Origin: SVFI01 sp964519385
GTDB taxonomy: Bacteria > Bacillota > Clostridia > Lachnospirales > Lachnospiraceae
Assembly: GCA_964519385.1 (NCBI GenBank)
Contig: CAZFLR010000002.1
Coordinates: forward strand, 1-64,000
Direction: 5' to 3'
DNA length: 64,000 nt
The notes under the pieces were generated by a model. The model did not search any database. It worked only from the letters and a program-made list of their open reading frames with translations, and was not told the DNA's origin. Made by a program: the position numbers and the translations under genes. Below, in pieces: positions 8,456 through 17,535 of this stretch; position 1 is the first letter of the stretch; every line of letters starts with the position of its first letter.

Positions 8456-8818
8456 TCAGCCTCTAAGCTCTTCTTCTGTCACATTTTTGCCATCTCGCCA
8501 AATGCGCTCCAGATCATAAAAGCTTCGGCTTTCTTTATCAAAAATATGAATGATAACATCTTTGTAATCGAGAAGTATCCAATTGGCACTGTCATATCCT
8601 TCAATCGGTCGTCTCTCATAACCGAGCTTTCCGAGAAGTTCTTCTACATTATCGGCAAGTGCCTGCACCTGATTTCGGTTACTGCCATTTGCGATGATAA
8701 AATAATCTGCAAGCGGTGAAACTTCAGCAATATCAATAATCTGAATATCTTCTGCTTTTTTTTCCTCTAATGCGTCTATGGCCGCAAGAGCCATTTTCTT
8801 TGCAATATCACTTGTCAT
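8456..8818 (-). CDS. rsfS: Ribosomal silencing factor RsfS
   Basis: 120 residues, usual size. It contains IIDIAEVSPLADYFIIANG, GYDSANWILLDYKDVIIHIF and the DLERIW ending of the DUF143/Iojap family. It binds L14 (uL14) and blocks 50S-30S joining in starvation. The start overlaps the yqeK stop by four bases (ATGA), showing translational coupling. It is the last gene of the obg-nadD operon and ends at the shared terminator. Confidence 0.96.
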   Translation of the reverse strand: MTSDIAKKMALAAIDALEEKKAEDIQIIDIAEVSPLADYFIIANGSNRNQVQALADNVEELLGKLGYERRPIEGYDSANWILLDYKDVIIHIFDKESRSFYDLERIWRDGKNVTEEELRG

Positions 8819-9420
8819 GGCTGTTCTCCTTTATTGATTGTTTTATAGTAATTATAAGTTTCCAGTGTGATTTCATCCAGCACTGCATCCTTTTCATGAA
8901 GATATAAAAGGGTTCCGTCCAAAATCATAAACATGCACTGATTCAAATCAGAAAACGCTGCCTGTCGAATTTCGTCCATGTCAGGAAGTGGTTTTCGGTA
9001 AATCTCAATATAATCCGCAATATAGATTATTTTTTCTAAAAGTCCCATATCCGGCTTCCCGGTTGTGTGCCATCGAATCGCCGACAGTATTTCTTCATCC
9101 TCAATCCCGTATTTTTTTCGAGCAAGACAACTGCCTAATTTGGCATGTAAAAGATCCGGATTGTTTTTCTCCGCATCACTCATTTGGATATCGTATTTTC
9201 TGCAGAGTGCTGTTTTTTTATCATGAGGAATACATTTTGCACAGTCGTGCAGTAATCCTGCAAGATAGGCTCTGTACGGATTTTCTCCGTGGCACATGGC
9301 AAGACAGGCTGCTGTCTGCGCAACAGATATTGTATGCTCAAAACGTTTTTCATCCAGTTCTTTTTTTAATATGGATGTTATTTCTTTGTTTTTTTCTTTA
9401 AACTGCTTTCGCTCTGCCAT
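8815..9420 (-). CDS. yqeK: YqeK HD-domain hydrolase (Ap4A hydrolase family)
   Basis: 201 residues. HD phosphohydrolase motifs are visible: RFEHTISVAQTA, GLLHDCAK (~70), H in LLHAKLG, and AIRWHTTG plus IIYIADYIE further on. YqeK proteins split diadenosine tetraphosphate symmetrically into ADP using a metal pair. It sits between nadD and rsfS, the conserved Bacillota arrangement. Confidence 0.94.
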   Translation of the reverse strand: MAERKQFKEKNKEITSILKKELDEKRFEHTISVAQTAACLAMCHGENPYRAYLAGLLHDCAKCIPHDKKTALCRKYDIQMSDAEKNNPDLLHAKLGSCLARKKYGIEDEEILSAIRWHTTGKPDMGLLEKIIYIADYIEIYRKPLPDMDEIRQAAFSDLNQCMFMILDGTLLYLHEKDAVLDEITLETYNYYKTINKGEQP

Positions 9421-9422
9421 GA

Positions 9423-10055
9423 CTATTTCTCATCCTCAGCTTTCGCATACAGGTGATTTTTATCAATGAATTTAATTACCTGCTCCGGAAGCAGATAGCG
9501 CACCGATTTTTTTTCAGCAATCAGCGCACGGATATCCGAAGAGGATATATCAATTCTTCTTGCCGGCAGGATATGAATCCTGGCATTATATTTTTTCTGC
9601 AGATAAGCAATCTGGTCTCTTAGCCCGTTCTCGTCACAATCATCGCGGACTGCTGCGAGAAGTGTACATTCCGCCATGAGCCGGTCCGGATGCTTCCATT
9701 TCTCAATTTCCAGCAGGGAATCTGCACCAAGAATAAAATAGAATTCCGTCATCGGCTGTTCTTTCTTGAGCTCTTCCACGGTTTCATAAGAATAAGAATT
9801 ACCTTCCCGGTCAATTTCTATGGTAGAAAGTGCGAAACAGGGATTGTCTTCAATGGCAATTCCCGTCATGGAAACACGTTTGTTTCGGGAAAGGACCTTC
9901 GTCGAGTCTTTCAGCCACGGCGTTCCGCTTGGAACAAACATGACCTCGTCCAATTCATATGTCTCAAGTGCATTCTGTGCTAAAATTAAATGTCCGTAAT
10001 GTATCGGATCAAAGGTTCCGCCCATGATTCCGACTTTTTTATTTTGGCAGTTCAA
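9423..10055 (-). CDS. nadD: Nicotinate-nucleotide adenylyltransferase
   Basis: About 210 residues from a TTG start at 10055. That start is chosen because AAAGGAG lies about ten bases ahead and no suitable ATG precedes the GIMGGTFDPIHYGH nucleotide-binding motif (the next in-frame ATG is inside it). The C-terminal ISSSDIR motif is present. The enzyme adenylates nicotinate mononucleotide in NAD synthesis. The start lies inside the 3' end of yhbY (overlap of 17 bases), so translation is probably coupled. An upstream extension to 10166 would run entirely through yhbY and is not supported. Confidence 0.95.
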   Translation of the reverse strand: MNCQNKKVGIMGGTFDPIHYGHLILAQNALETYELDEVMFVPSGTPWLKDSTKVLSRNKRVSMTGIAIEDNPCFALSTIEIDREGNSYSYETVEELKKEQPMTEFYFILGADSLLEIEKWKHPDRLMAECTLLAAVRDDCDENGLRDQIAYLQKKYNARIHILPARRIDISSSDIRALIAEKKSVRYLLPEQVIKFIDKNHLYAKAEDEK

Positions 10056-10329
10056 TTTTTTTATGCTCCTTTGATTCTTTGTAAAGCACGATTTTCTTAC
10101 CGATAACCTGTACAACCTGTGAACGTGTTCTTTCTGCAAGCATATGGGCGATTTCATTTGGATCATCCATGCAGTTTTTTAAGACTGCAACTTTGATAAG
10201 CTCTTTGGTGTTGAACGCCTCACTGATTGCATTTGTAACTTCAGGTGTAAGACTTGCTTTTCCAATCTGGAAAATAGGTTCAATATTCATTGCAAGTCCC
10301 TTTAAATAAGCTCTCTGTTTGCTTGTCAT
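10039..10329 (-). CDS. yhbY: YhbY/CRS1 RNA-binding protein, ribosome assembly factor
   Basis: 96 residues, one CRM domain: the GLAMNIEPIFQIGKASLTPE segment and the family's GNxG-like loop appear as QIGKAS. It associates with pre-50S particles. AAGGAGACAGG precedes the ATG. It lies 12 bases after obg and overlaps nadD. Confidence 0.93.
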   Translation of the reverse strand: MTSKQRAYLKGLAMNIEPIFQIGKASLTPEVTNAISEAFNTKELIKVAVLKNCMDDPNEIAHMLAERTRSQVVQVIGKKIVLYKESKEHKKIELPK

Positions 10330-10341
10330 ATACCTGTCTCC

Positions 10342-11634
10342 TTACTTGTAATAGTCAAACGACAAACCGTACATACGAACGGTGTCGCCCTCCTGAATAC
10401 CAAGTTCCTCCAATTGTTTCAAAATACCGTTCTCACGCATGAAATTCTGGAAGAAACGGAATCCCTTCTCGGACTCTAAATTCGTGTAACCAAGCATTTT
10501 TTCAATCTTTGGTCCTTCGACAACATACTCGTTTTCTTCCTCATCATACACAACAGTAAACGGATCTTCCGTATATGCTTTTTCAATCTCCGGAAAATAT
10601 TCCTGCTCAAACACAATCGGTTTGTCATCGAGATTCTGAAGCATATCCGAAACTTCATATAATAATTCTTTCACGTTTTTACCGCTGACTGCCGAAATCG
10701 GAAAAACCTTAATTCCCATCGGTTCAAATTTCTCACACAGCTTGCGGACAATCTCATTTTCATCGCCATAAACGGCATCCATCTTGTTTGCTGCAATTAC
10801 CTGCGGCTTTGCTGCAAGCTCCTCGCTATAGGCAGAAAGCTCCTTGTTAATGGCAAGAATATCCTCTATCGGATCACGTCCTTCTACAGATGCTGCATCT
10901 ACCATGTGAATAATCACTTTGGTACGTTCAATATGACGAAGGAACTCATGTCCGAGTCCTACGCCGTCAGATGCACCTTCTATCAGTCCCGGTATATCAG
11001 CAATCACAAAACCATTGCCTCCGTTATCGAGGTCAACAACACCGAGATTTGGATTTAATGTTGTAAAATGATAGTTGGCAATCTTTGGTTTCGCATTGGT
11101 AACACGGGAAAGAAATGTGGATTTACCTACATTCGGAAATCCTACCAGACCTACATCCGCAATCACCTTAAGCTCAAGGAATAAATTCAGTTCCTGTGCC
11201 GGCTGTCCCGGCTGCGCATATTTTGGTGCCTGCATGGTGGAGGTGGCATAATGCTGATTTCCTTTGCCTCCGCGACCGCCCTTTAAAATCATGTATCTGG
11301 TATTCTCAGCGGACATATCGGCAATTACCTTGCCGGTCTCCTGCTCCTTAATAACCGTTCCGGCAGGAACCTTTAAGACAATATCCTCACCGTTTTTACC
11401 ACGGCAGTTCTTTTTACCGCCTTCCGCTCCGTCACCGGCCTTATAATTGTGAACATGACGGTAATCCGTCAGTGTATTCAGTCCCTCGTCAACCTCAAAC
11501 CATACACTTCCGCCATCTCCGCCATCTCCACCGTCAGGTCCTCCGTCAGGAACATATTTTTCGCGTCGGAATGAGACATGTCCGTCTCCGCCTTTTCCGC
11601 TTCGGATATAAATTTTAGCTCTGTCTGCAAACAT
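10342..11634 (-). CDS. obg: GTPase Obg (50S assembly, stress signalling)
   Basis: 430 residues from the ATG at 11634, which follows GGAGAG; a start 33 bases upstream lacks such a site. The glycine-rich Obg fold (1-158) starts MFADRAKIYIRSGKGGDG. The G domain (~160-330) has GFPNVGKS, DIPGLIEGA and NKMD. The C-terminal OCT domain (~345-430) is present, as is typical of Gram-positives. It binds the 50S subunit and ppGpp. Its place after rpmA matches Bacillota gene order. Confidence 0.98.
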   Translation of the reverse strand: MFADRAKIYIRSGKGGDGHVSFRREKYVPDGGPDGGDGGDGGSVWFEVDEGLNTLTDYRHVHNYKAGDGAEGGKKNCRGKNGEDIVLKVPAGTVIKEQETGKVIADMSAENTRYMILKGGRGGKGNQHYATSTMQAPKYAQPGQPAQELNLFLELKVIADVGLVGFPNVGKSTFLSRVTNAKPKIANYHFTTLNPNLGVVDLDNGGNGFVIADIPGLIEGASDGVGLGHEFLRHIERTKVIIHMVDAASVEGRDPIEDILAINKELSAYSEELAAKPQVIAANKMDAVYGDENEIVRKLCEKFEPMGIKVFPISAVSGKNVKELLYEVSDMLQNLDDKPIVFEQEYFPEIEKAYTEDPFTVVYDEEENEYVVEGPKIEKMLGYTNLESEKGFRFFQNFMRENGILKQLEELGIQEGDTVRMYGLSFDYYK

Positions 11635-11700
11635 AAATAATCTCTCCATGAAAGAAAAGAGCTCCAAACAAAAAGTTTGAAGCTCCTCGCAATTTCGTAA

Positions 11701-11985
11701 TTAGTCTTCTACCGGATAAACGGAAGCCTGTTTTTTGTCTCTTCCTTTTCTTTCGAATCTAAGAACACCGTCAACTAAAGCAAATAATGTATCATCTCCG
11801 CCACGGCCTACGTTAATGCCCGGATGGATTTTAGTTCCACGCTGTCTGTATAAGATATTACCGGCTTTTACAAATTGTCCGTCAGCTCTTTTCGCACCTA
11901 ATCTTTTTGATTCGGAATCTCTACCGTTCTTTGTAGAACCAACTCCCTTTTTATGAGCGAAAAATTGAAGGTTTAAATTTAACAT
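11701..11985 (-). CDS. rpmA: 50S ribosomal protein L27 with cleavable N-terminus
   Basis: 94 residues. It begins MLNLNLQFFAHKKGVGST: the first nine residues are the extension that Prp removes between Ala and His in Bacillota, exposing the mature N-terminus at the peptidyl transferase centre. The gene is directly next to prp and rplU. Confidence 0.97.
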   Translation of the reverse strand: MLNLNLQFFAHKKGVGSTKNGRDSESKRLGAKRADGQFVKAGNILYRQRGTKIHPGINVGRGGDDTLFALVDGVLRFERKGRDKKQASVYPVED

Positions 11986-11988
11986 GTG

Positions 11989-12315
11989 TTACACCTCCTC
12001 GAATTTTAATGTCACATATTGTTTGTAATTCTTTTTTAAATCCGACAAACCTAAAATCATGGAATTCATTAAAAGCTCTGAATCATGATTCGGCTCCTCC
12101 TTAATCAGAAAACGTATACGCGCCCTGCGCTCATCCGCTTCATATTTGATTGCCAAATCCGTATAAGTCTCTATGGAATTAATCGTATTGGTTGCCAGCA
12201 TGGAAATCGCTGCACACACAATATCCTGTCCTTTAAAACGATACCCGGCATGACCGTGTATGTCAAAGCCCTTATGTTTTCCGGTTTTGTCGTTATAAAT
12301 TGTAACTGTTGTCAT
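11989..12315 (-). CDS. prp: Ribosomal-processing cysteine protease Prp
   Basis: 108 residues (YsxB family). The catalytic His is in DIHGHAGY (~22) and the Cys in QDIVCAAISML (~34). It cleaves the L27 N-terminal extension, which is encoded by the next gene three bases away. The arrangement rplU-prp-rpmA is the standard one. Confidence 0.95.
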   Translation of the reverse strand: MTTVTIYNDKTGKHKGFDIHGHAGYRFKGQDIVCAAISMLATNTINSIETYTDLAIKYEADERRARIRFLIKEEPNHDSELLMNSMILGLSDLKKNYKQYVTLKFEEV

Positions 12316-12333
12316 CTCTCAACCTGCATAAAA

Positions 12334-12639
12334 TTAAGCGTTGATCTTGTCAATCTTAACCTTAGTGTATGCTTGTCTATGACCGTTTTTCTTGTGATAA
12401 CCTGTTTTTCTCTTATACTTGTAAACGATTACCTTACGAGCTCTTCCCTGCTCAACAACTGTAGCTGTTACTGTAGAAGAAGCAACGTCAGCACCAACCT
12501 TAAGATCAGCATCGCTTACTGCAAGAACCTGGTCAAATGTTACAGCAGCACCTTCCTCAGCGTCGATCTTTTCAACATAGATTACATCGCCTTCAGAAAC
12601 CTTATACTGTTTTCCACCTGTTGCAATAATTGCGTACAT
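12334..12639 (-). CDS. rplU: 50S ribosomal protein L21
   Basis: 101 residues from the ATG at 12639, which follows AGGAGGTGCC. It starts MYAIIATGGKQYKV and ends with KRKTGYHKKNGHRQAYTKVKI. It binds 23S rRNA domain II. First gene of the L21-Prp-L27-Obg run, with its own promoter and leader upstream. Confidence 0.98.
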   Translation of the reverse strand: MYAIIATGGKQYKVSEGDVIYVEKIDAEEGAAVTFDQVLAVSDADLKVGADVASSTVTATVVEQGRARKVIVYKYKRKTGYHKKNGHRQAYTKVKIDKINA

Positions 12640-12717
12640 AGGGCACCTCCTATTCATCTAACTCGCTAACTACGGTGACCGGAATATCCGATACTTAAAC
12701 CTCATTATGCGGCATAC
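12640..12717 (-). promoter_or_regulatory. Leader of rplU, possible L21 autoregulatory leader RNA
   Basis: Nearly 80 untranslated bases separate the promoter from rplU. The minus-strand RNA can form a small CGGA-UAU-UCCG hairpin followed by a GGUCACCG segment. L21 leaders are known in Bacillota (Rfam L21_leader). I cannot align this one by eye, so the assignment rests on position. Confidence 0.35.
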
Positions 12718-12723
12718 TATTGA

Positions 12724-12752
12724 ATCTTAACATGGACTTTAAAAGCTGTCAA
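12724..12752 (-). promoter_or_regulatory. rplU promoter
   Basis: On the minus strand TTGACA (12747-12752) and TAAGAT (12724-12729) are 17 bases apart. The -35 overlaps the end of the upstream NUDIX gene, so the ribosomal protein genes can be transcribed independently of the genes before them. Confidence 0.65.
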
Positions 12753-13299
12753 TGGTTTTTGTAAAAAAATATGCTGCAATCTGACTGCGCGCAGAAAACT
12801 CCTCTGTTTTAAGCATTTCCTTAACCTGTTCCTTTGTATAAAAAGCAGCCTTGATTTTTTCGTTTTCGGAGGTATGGTCGCTAATCTCGCCCTCTGCCTC
12901 CACCAGCACAATATGCGTCTGTACATCCGAAAAGCCGACCGCTGAAAATGCCGGCGGAAGAACGTCAATGACACGCTTAACCCTGAGCCCTGTTTCCTCA
13001 TACAATTCCCGCGCCACGCACTCCTCGACCGTCTCCCCGGCTTCCAGCATTCCTGCACAAAGATTGTAAATTTCTTTATTTATCGCCATTCTGAATTCAC
13101 GAAGCAACAGCATTTGATTGTCCTTATAGGCAACAATGGAGATTCCGCTCACTTTTCGGCCCAGATCCTCCGGACAGTTAATCTCTTTTCTGCTCACTAT
13201 TTCGTATTTCTTTTCTCTGCCGGCCTTATTCAAATAAGTCAATTCATATTTTTTTAAATAAGTTCCGTCATGTACCTTGTCGATGCGTGTAAGCTTCAT
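12739..13299 (-). CDS. NUDIX hydrolase, ADP-ribose pyrophosphatase-like
   Basis: 186 residues. A complete Nudix box lies near residues 94-116 (GMLEAGETVEEC then ARELYEETGL). The N-terminal domain with YLNKAGREKKYEIVSRKE and the length fit the ADP-sugar pyrophosphatase subgroup. Substrate is inferred. Its start overlaps the RNase G stop by four bases and it is followed by the rplU promoter. Confidence 0.88.
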   Translation of the reverse strand: MKLTRIDKVHDGTYLKKYELTYLNKAGREKKYEIVSRKEINCPEDLGRKVSGISIVAYKDNQMLLLREFRMAINKEIYNLCAGMLEAGETVEECVARELYEETGLRVKRVIDVLPPAFSAVGFSDVQTHIVLVEAEGEISDHTSENEKIKAAFYTKEQVKEMLKTEEFSARSQIAAYFFTKTIDSF

Positions 13300-14534
13300 T
13301 CCGTTTCCTTCTCCTTTGATATAAACTTCAGTTTTTCACGCAGAGAAGCCTCTGTCTTTTTCCGCGTCATTTCCACAAGACCGAGTGCTGTCATGTCAAC
13401 TACCGTTGTCCTGACCGGATCTTTGAGTGTTTCGGCTTTCAATACGGAAAGCAGCTTATGACTGTACTCTTCACCTGTCTTTAAAAAATCAACCACAATT
13501 ATCCCCGATATATTGCGAAGTCTTAGCTGACGGACAATTTCCGGTACAGCAGCACAATTAATCTGATGGTAAAATTCATCGCGGGACAATCTGTTATTTG
13601 TATGACATGCCTTCCCACTGTTCACATCGATGACCGTGAGAGCCTCTGTCGGTTCAATCACCAGATATGCTCCGCAATTAAGCCACACCTTCTTATTTAA
13701 CGCCTGATTTATTTTTTCCTCAAGACCGTATAATTTATACAGCGAAATACGAGGATCCTCATAATATCGGATGCATGATGAAATCTCCGGGGAGAAAAAC
13801 GTCTCCTGCATCAGCCTTTCGTATACATCTTTGTCATCCACAACAACCTCTGTTTGTCCCAAAGAAAAATGATTTCGGATGACACCTGAGTAAAAAGAAT
13901 CCTCGTGATAAAGGCATGAAAAAACGGTTCTTTTGTCGGCGACCGCGACAATATCTCCTGCCTTATGAAACAGTTCATGAAGTTCGGCGGTCATTTCCTG
14001 TCCTGTCATATGACGTGCATTTGTGCGGACAATCAGACCGTAGTGCTGTAAAAAGACATCCATATCGCCGAACAAATCCATAATTGCTCCTGAAATAATA
14101 TCTCTCATGGACTGCTTTTCGTCAGCCGTAAGCTTTTGGGAATAGTGAATCCCCTTGCTGTAGGGAATCAGAACAATTCCAGATCCCGAAAAACTGATAT
14201 CTGTGGTTAGAGCAGCTTCTTTGGTTTTTAAAGGCTCTTTATGAATTTGAACGATAACCTCATCCCCGCATTTTAATTCCCGGGCATCCGTGCGGTTCAG
14301 GATACATTTGGGATTTATGTGGGAAAACGGCAGAAAACCGACGCTTCCCGGCATCAGCTCAATAAAGGCCGCCTCCATACCCTTTATTATATTTTTGACA
14401 CGTCCTATATAAATATCTCCGATAGAATAAGCTGAGGAATCGTGCAGCAGAACCTGTATCAGCCTGTCATCTTCAAGGAGAAAGGCCGCTTCTCTATCCT
14501 CATAACGTGTAAAAAGCAGTTTATAAAGTTTCAT
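13296..14534 (-). CDS. rng: Ribonuclease E/G family protein
   Basis: 412 residues. An S1-like domain near the N-terminus (SAYSIGDIYIGRVKNIIKGMEAAFI) precedes a DNase I-like catalytic core with two metal-binding aspartates in TVIDVNSG (~303) and IIVVDFL (~348). The C-terminus VVDMTALGLVEMTRKK is the family signature. It is short: it lacks most of the zinc-link and small domain of RNase G. It should process rRNA and decay mRNA. The start shares one base with the upstream stop (TGATG). Confidence 0.92.
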   Translation of the reverse strand: MKLYKLLFTRYEDREAAFLLEDDRLIQVLLHDSSAYSIGDIYIGRVKNIIKGMEAAFIELMPGSVGFLPFSHINPKCILNRTDARELKCGDEVIVQIHKEPLKTKEAALTTDISFSGSGIVLIPYSKGIHYSQKLTADEKQSMRDIISGAIMDLFGDMDVFLQHYGLIVRTNARHMTGQEMTAELHELFHKAGDIVAVADKRTVFSCLYHEDSFYSGVIRNHFSLGQTEVVVDDKDVYERLMQETFFSPEISSCIRYYEDPRISLYKLYGLEEKINQALNKKVWLNCGAYLVIEPTEALTVIDVNSGKACHTNNRLSRDEFYHQINCAAVPEIVRQLRLRNISGIIVVDFLKTGEEYSHKLLSVLKAETLKDPVRTTVVDMTALGLVEMTRKKTEASLREKLKFISKEKETE

Positions 14535-15241
14535 CAATAATCTTCTCCGACTTCATCGAGAGGGACAAAGCACGGCTTCTCCTCCGTCCCTGTATTGGTA
14601 TAAGTATCTTCACGCGTGACAATGAAATCAAATTCTCCGGCCTCTTTGTCACAGTAACGGTATAAATCCTGCATGACAAATACCGGCTTGATGTTTCCTG
14701 AACTGGAGGCATCAACAAACAGAGTAATTTCACATGTTTCCGGATTAAACGTAAATTCATATATATGAGGTTTCAAATCAATTTCTCTCTGCCCCTTTTT
14801 CGTCTCCTTGACTGCAAGAATTTCCGTCCGGGCAAGATAAGAATTGATTTGACCCGACAAGTCAACATCCGGTCTGCATCCTTCTCTGAAACGCAGAGTG
14901 TATTTTGCCGCTGCCACACTTGACATAGCGTTTTCTGCCGTATCAGGAAGAAGCTTTACCGATGTAATCTCAACCCCCTCAACCATAACCTTGTTTAATG
15001 CATCCTTTACCTGACAGGCACATGTAAGGCTGTCAACTCCGATATCCATATACTCCCCGTTTGAGGAGATACCGACACCCAGAGGTGCAGCAAAAGACAT
15101 AATCTGGTGAGGGCTGAAGCCTCCCGAATACGAAATATCAATTTCTGCCCTGCGCATCGCTTTTTGAAAATAGCGCATCATATCAAGATGACCGATAAAA
15201 ACAATCGGACCATGCTTTGTAAATTTAATTCTCAGTTTCAT
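14534..15241 (-). CDS. Radical-SAM-associated DUF2344 protein (TIGR03936 family)
   Basis: 235 residues from the ATG at 15241, preceded by AGGAG. It starts MKLRIKFTKHGPIVFIGHLDMMRYFQKAMRR, and has SGGFSPHQIMSFAAPLGVG, both typical of the domain that accompanies TIGR03960 radical SAM proteins, either as a fusion or as a neighbour. Here it is a separate gene 5 bases from its radical SAM partner. The biochemical role of the pair is unknown to me. Confidence 0.88.
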   Translation of the reverse strand: MKLRIKFTKHGPIVFIGHLDMMRYFQKAMRRAEIDISYSGGFSPHQIMSFAAPLGVGISSNGEYMDIGVDSLTCACQVKDALNKVMVEGVEITSVKLLPDTAENAMSSVAAAKYTLRFREGCRPDVDLSGQINSYLARTEILAVKETKKGQREIDLKPHIYEFTFNPETCEITLFVDASSSGNIKPVFVMQDLYRYCDKEAGEFDFIVTREDTYTNTGTEEKPCFVPLDEVGEDY

Positions 15242-15245
15242 ATGC

Positions 15246-17111
15246 TTATGCTCCTGTTTTCGGTTCCGTACATACGCCGACACCATATTTCATTGCTCCG
15301 CATGCCTGACATCCCTGACGGCAGTTTAATGACACCGTCTCTCCGAGTGCTTTCTTCCACTCGCGAAGCAAAAATGACTTATCCACACCACATGAAATAA
15401 AGTCCCACGGGAAAATTTCATCCTCTGCACGTTCCCTTGTTGTATAAAATTCAATCGAAACTCCGCACTCGTCAAATGCTTCCAGCCAGAGCTCATTGTG
15501 GAAATATTCGCTCCATGAGTCAAACAGACACCCTTTTTCGTAAGCTTTAAGAATGACTGGGGCGATTTTTCTGTCTCCTCTTGCAAAAACACCCTCCAAA
15601 ACAGTGACATCCGCCTCATGCCAGTTGTATTTGATGCTCTTCTGATTTAACTGACTTTTGACAGCTTCACGCACAACATAGGCTTTCTCCAGGAATTCTT
15701 CCTTCGTGGACATACGCGCCCACTGAAATGGCGTGAACGGTTTCGGGACAAAAAATGAGGTACTTGTCACAATCTGCACCTTTCCCTGGCGTTTTTCCTT
15801 CGGTACTGTTTCATAATATACCTTGGCAATCTGATTTGAGAGCTGTGCAATTCCCTCGATATCTTCGACCATTTCTGTCGGAAGTCCGAGCATAAAATAA
15901 AGCTTAACCTTATTCCATCCGCCTTCAAACGCTTCCCTTGCTCCGTTTAAGATAACCTCCTCAGTAAGCCCCTTGTTAATCACATCTCTCAGACGCTGGG
16001 TGCCGGCCTCAGGCGCGAATGTCAGAGAACTCTTTTTCACATCCTGAACCTTACTCATCACATCCAGCGAAAAGGCATCAATTCGCAGTGACGGAAGGGA
16101 AATATTGATTTTTTTACGGTTGCACTCATCTATTAAATAGTCGATAAGCTCCGGAAGCTGCGAATAGTCACTTGAGCTTAAAGAACTAAGGGAAATTTCT
16201 TCATGTCCGGTATTTTTCAACATTTCAGATGCACATTTCTTGAGCGACTCCACGTCACGCTCACGGAGCGGTCTGTACAGTTGTCCAGCCTGACAAAATC
16301 TGCATCCGCGGATACAGCCACGCATTATTTCAAGGACAACTCTGTCTTGCGTAACCTTAATAAACGGAACCACCGGTTTGGTCGGATAATAACTCATATC
16401 CGATAAATCGGTCACCATTTCTTTCTCTATCCTCTCCGGAACATCCTCATAAACCGGCGAAAAAGCTTCAATGGTTCCGTCCGGCTTATAAGTAACCTCA
16501 TAAAGTGACGGACAATAGATTCCCGGGAGCGTACCTGCCCTGTGTAAAAACTCTTCTCTTGAAACATTTGAGTTTCTGCATTCCTTATATAAATCCAGAA
16601 GCCGGCGATACATCGACTCGCCTTCGCCGATATAGAATAAATCAAAGAAATCTGCAATCGGTTCCGGATTGTATGAGCAAGGACCGCCTCCTATGACAAC
16701 CGGATGCTCCCATGTCCGGTTCTTTGCCAGAAACGGTATGTCTGCCAGTTCAAGAATCTGCAGAATATTCGTATAACACATTTCGTATTGAAGCGTGATT
16801 CCCAAAAAATCAAAATCTCTGACCGGTTCCTGTGATTCCAGCGCAAAAAGCGGTATCTTCTCCTCTTTCATAATTGCGGAAAGATCCGTCCACGGTGAAT
16901 ATACGCGTTCACACCATGTGTCCTCAAACTTATTAAACATATCATATAGAATCTGTATACCAAGATGAGACATACCTATCTCGTAAACATCCGGAAAACA
17001 CATGGCAAACCGGATATCCACGGAATCTTTCTCTTTCATTATACTGTTCACTTCGCCGCCGATATATCTCGCCGGCTTTTCAATTTTTAATAGGATTTCA
17101 TCCTTAAGCAT
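15246..17111 (-). CDS. B12-binding-type radical SAM protein (TIGR03960 family)
   Basis: About 621 residues. The N-terminal part has a B12-binding-like fold (FAMCFPDVYEIGMSHLG). The radical SAM core has the cluster motif CIRGCRFC near residues 260-270 and PSLRIDAFS. The C-terminus is cysteine-rich (CRQGCQACGA), perhaps an extra iron-sulfur site. The ATG at 17111 overlaps the upstream stop by eight bases. It lies with the DUF2344 gene, RNase G and ribosomal genes, a context that hints at RNA or ribosome modification, but no substrate is established. Confidence 0.88.
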   Translation of the reverse strand: MLKDEILLKIEKPARYIGGEVNSIMKEKDSVDIRFAMCFPDVYEIGMSHLGIQILYDMFNKFEDTWCERVYSPWTDLSAIMKEEKIPLFALESQEPVRDFDFLGITLQYEMCYTNILQILELADIPFLAKNRTWEHPVVIGGGPCSYNPEPIADFFDLFYIGEGESMYRRLLDLYKECRNSNVSREEFLHRAGTLPGIYCPSLYEVTYKPDGTIEAFSPVYEDVPERIEKEMVTDLSDMSYYPTKPVVPFIKVTQDRVVLEIMRGCIRGCRFCQAGQLYRPLRERDVESLKKCASEMLKNTGHEEISLSSLSSSDYSQLPELIDYLIDECNRKKINISLPSLRIDAFSLDVMSKVQDVKKSSLTFAPEAGTQRLRDVINKGLTEEVILNGAREAFEGGWNKVKLYFMLGLPTEMVEDIEGIAQLSNQIAKVYYETVPKEKRQGKVQIVTSTSFFVPKPFTPFQWARMSTKEEFLEKAYVVREAVKSQLNQKSIKYNWHEADVTVLEGVFARGDRKIAPVILKAYEKGCLFDSWSEYFHNELWLEAFDECGVSIEFYTTRERAEDEIFPWDFISCGVDKSFLLREWKKALGETVSLNCRQGCQACGAMKYGVGVCTEPKTGA

Positions 17112-17496
17112 TAATTTTCTCATAATCTAGAGTATACGGTATCTGGTTTATAAAATCAAATAAATTCTCGGAATAATCCATTTCAATTGTCATCTGTAGT
17201 TTTGTAATGCCGTCAGAGAACTCCGAAATATCACTCAGCATTCCGACATATAAGATAATCGTAATCAGCATTGCAAAAATGCAGCGGTTCCTAAAGGATT
17301 TCCAAAACAGCTTTTCTTCTGCATCTGCGGGACTTTCAGAGATATTTTCCCGATATATGTCCGGCCGGTATTGCTCTCCGTGTAGTATTTGATGTATATG
17401 ACTGAGCCTGTCTTTGTTCTGCATTTCACTGTCTCTTAAAAATGCAGCAGCCAGAATCCTACGGTCCCGTTCCTGTTCTTTCGCCTGTTCATTCAT
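17104..17496 (-). CDS. Hypothetical single-pass membrane protein
   Basis: 130 residues, not recognised. A charged N-terminal half (KEQERDRRILAAAFLRDSEM) precedes one hydrophobic helix (~72-88, IFAMLITIILYVGML) and an acidic C-terminal tail. AAAGGAAAAAGC provides a ribosome binding site. It is the first gene after the his operon terminator and overlaps the radical SAM gene by eight bases, so it is likely co-translated with it. Confidence 0.6.
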   Translation of the reverse strand: MNEQAKEQERDRRILAAAFLRDSEMQNKDRLSHIHQILHGEQYRPDIYRENISESPADAEEKLFWKSFRNRCIFAMLITIILYVGMLSDISEFSDGITKLQMTIEMDYSENLFDFINQIPYTLDYEKINA

Positions 17497-17535
17497 GCTT
17501 TTTCCTTTTTTTCTTATATCTATGTACTAATTCTC

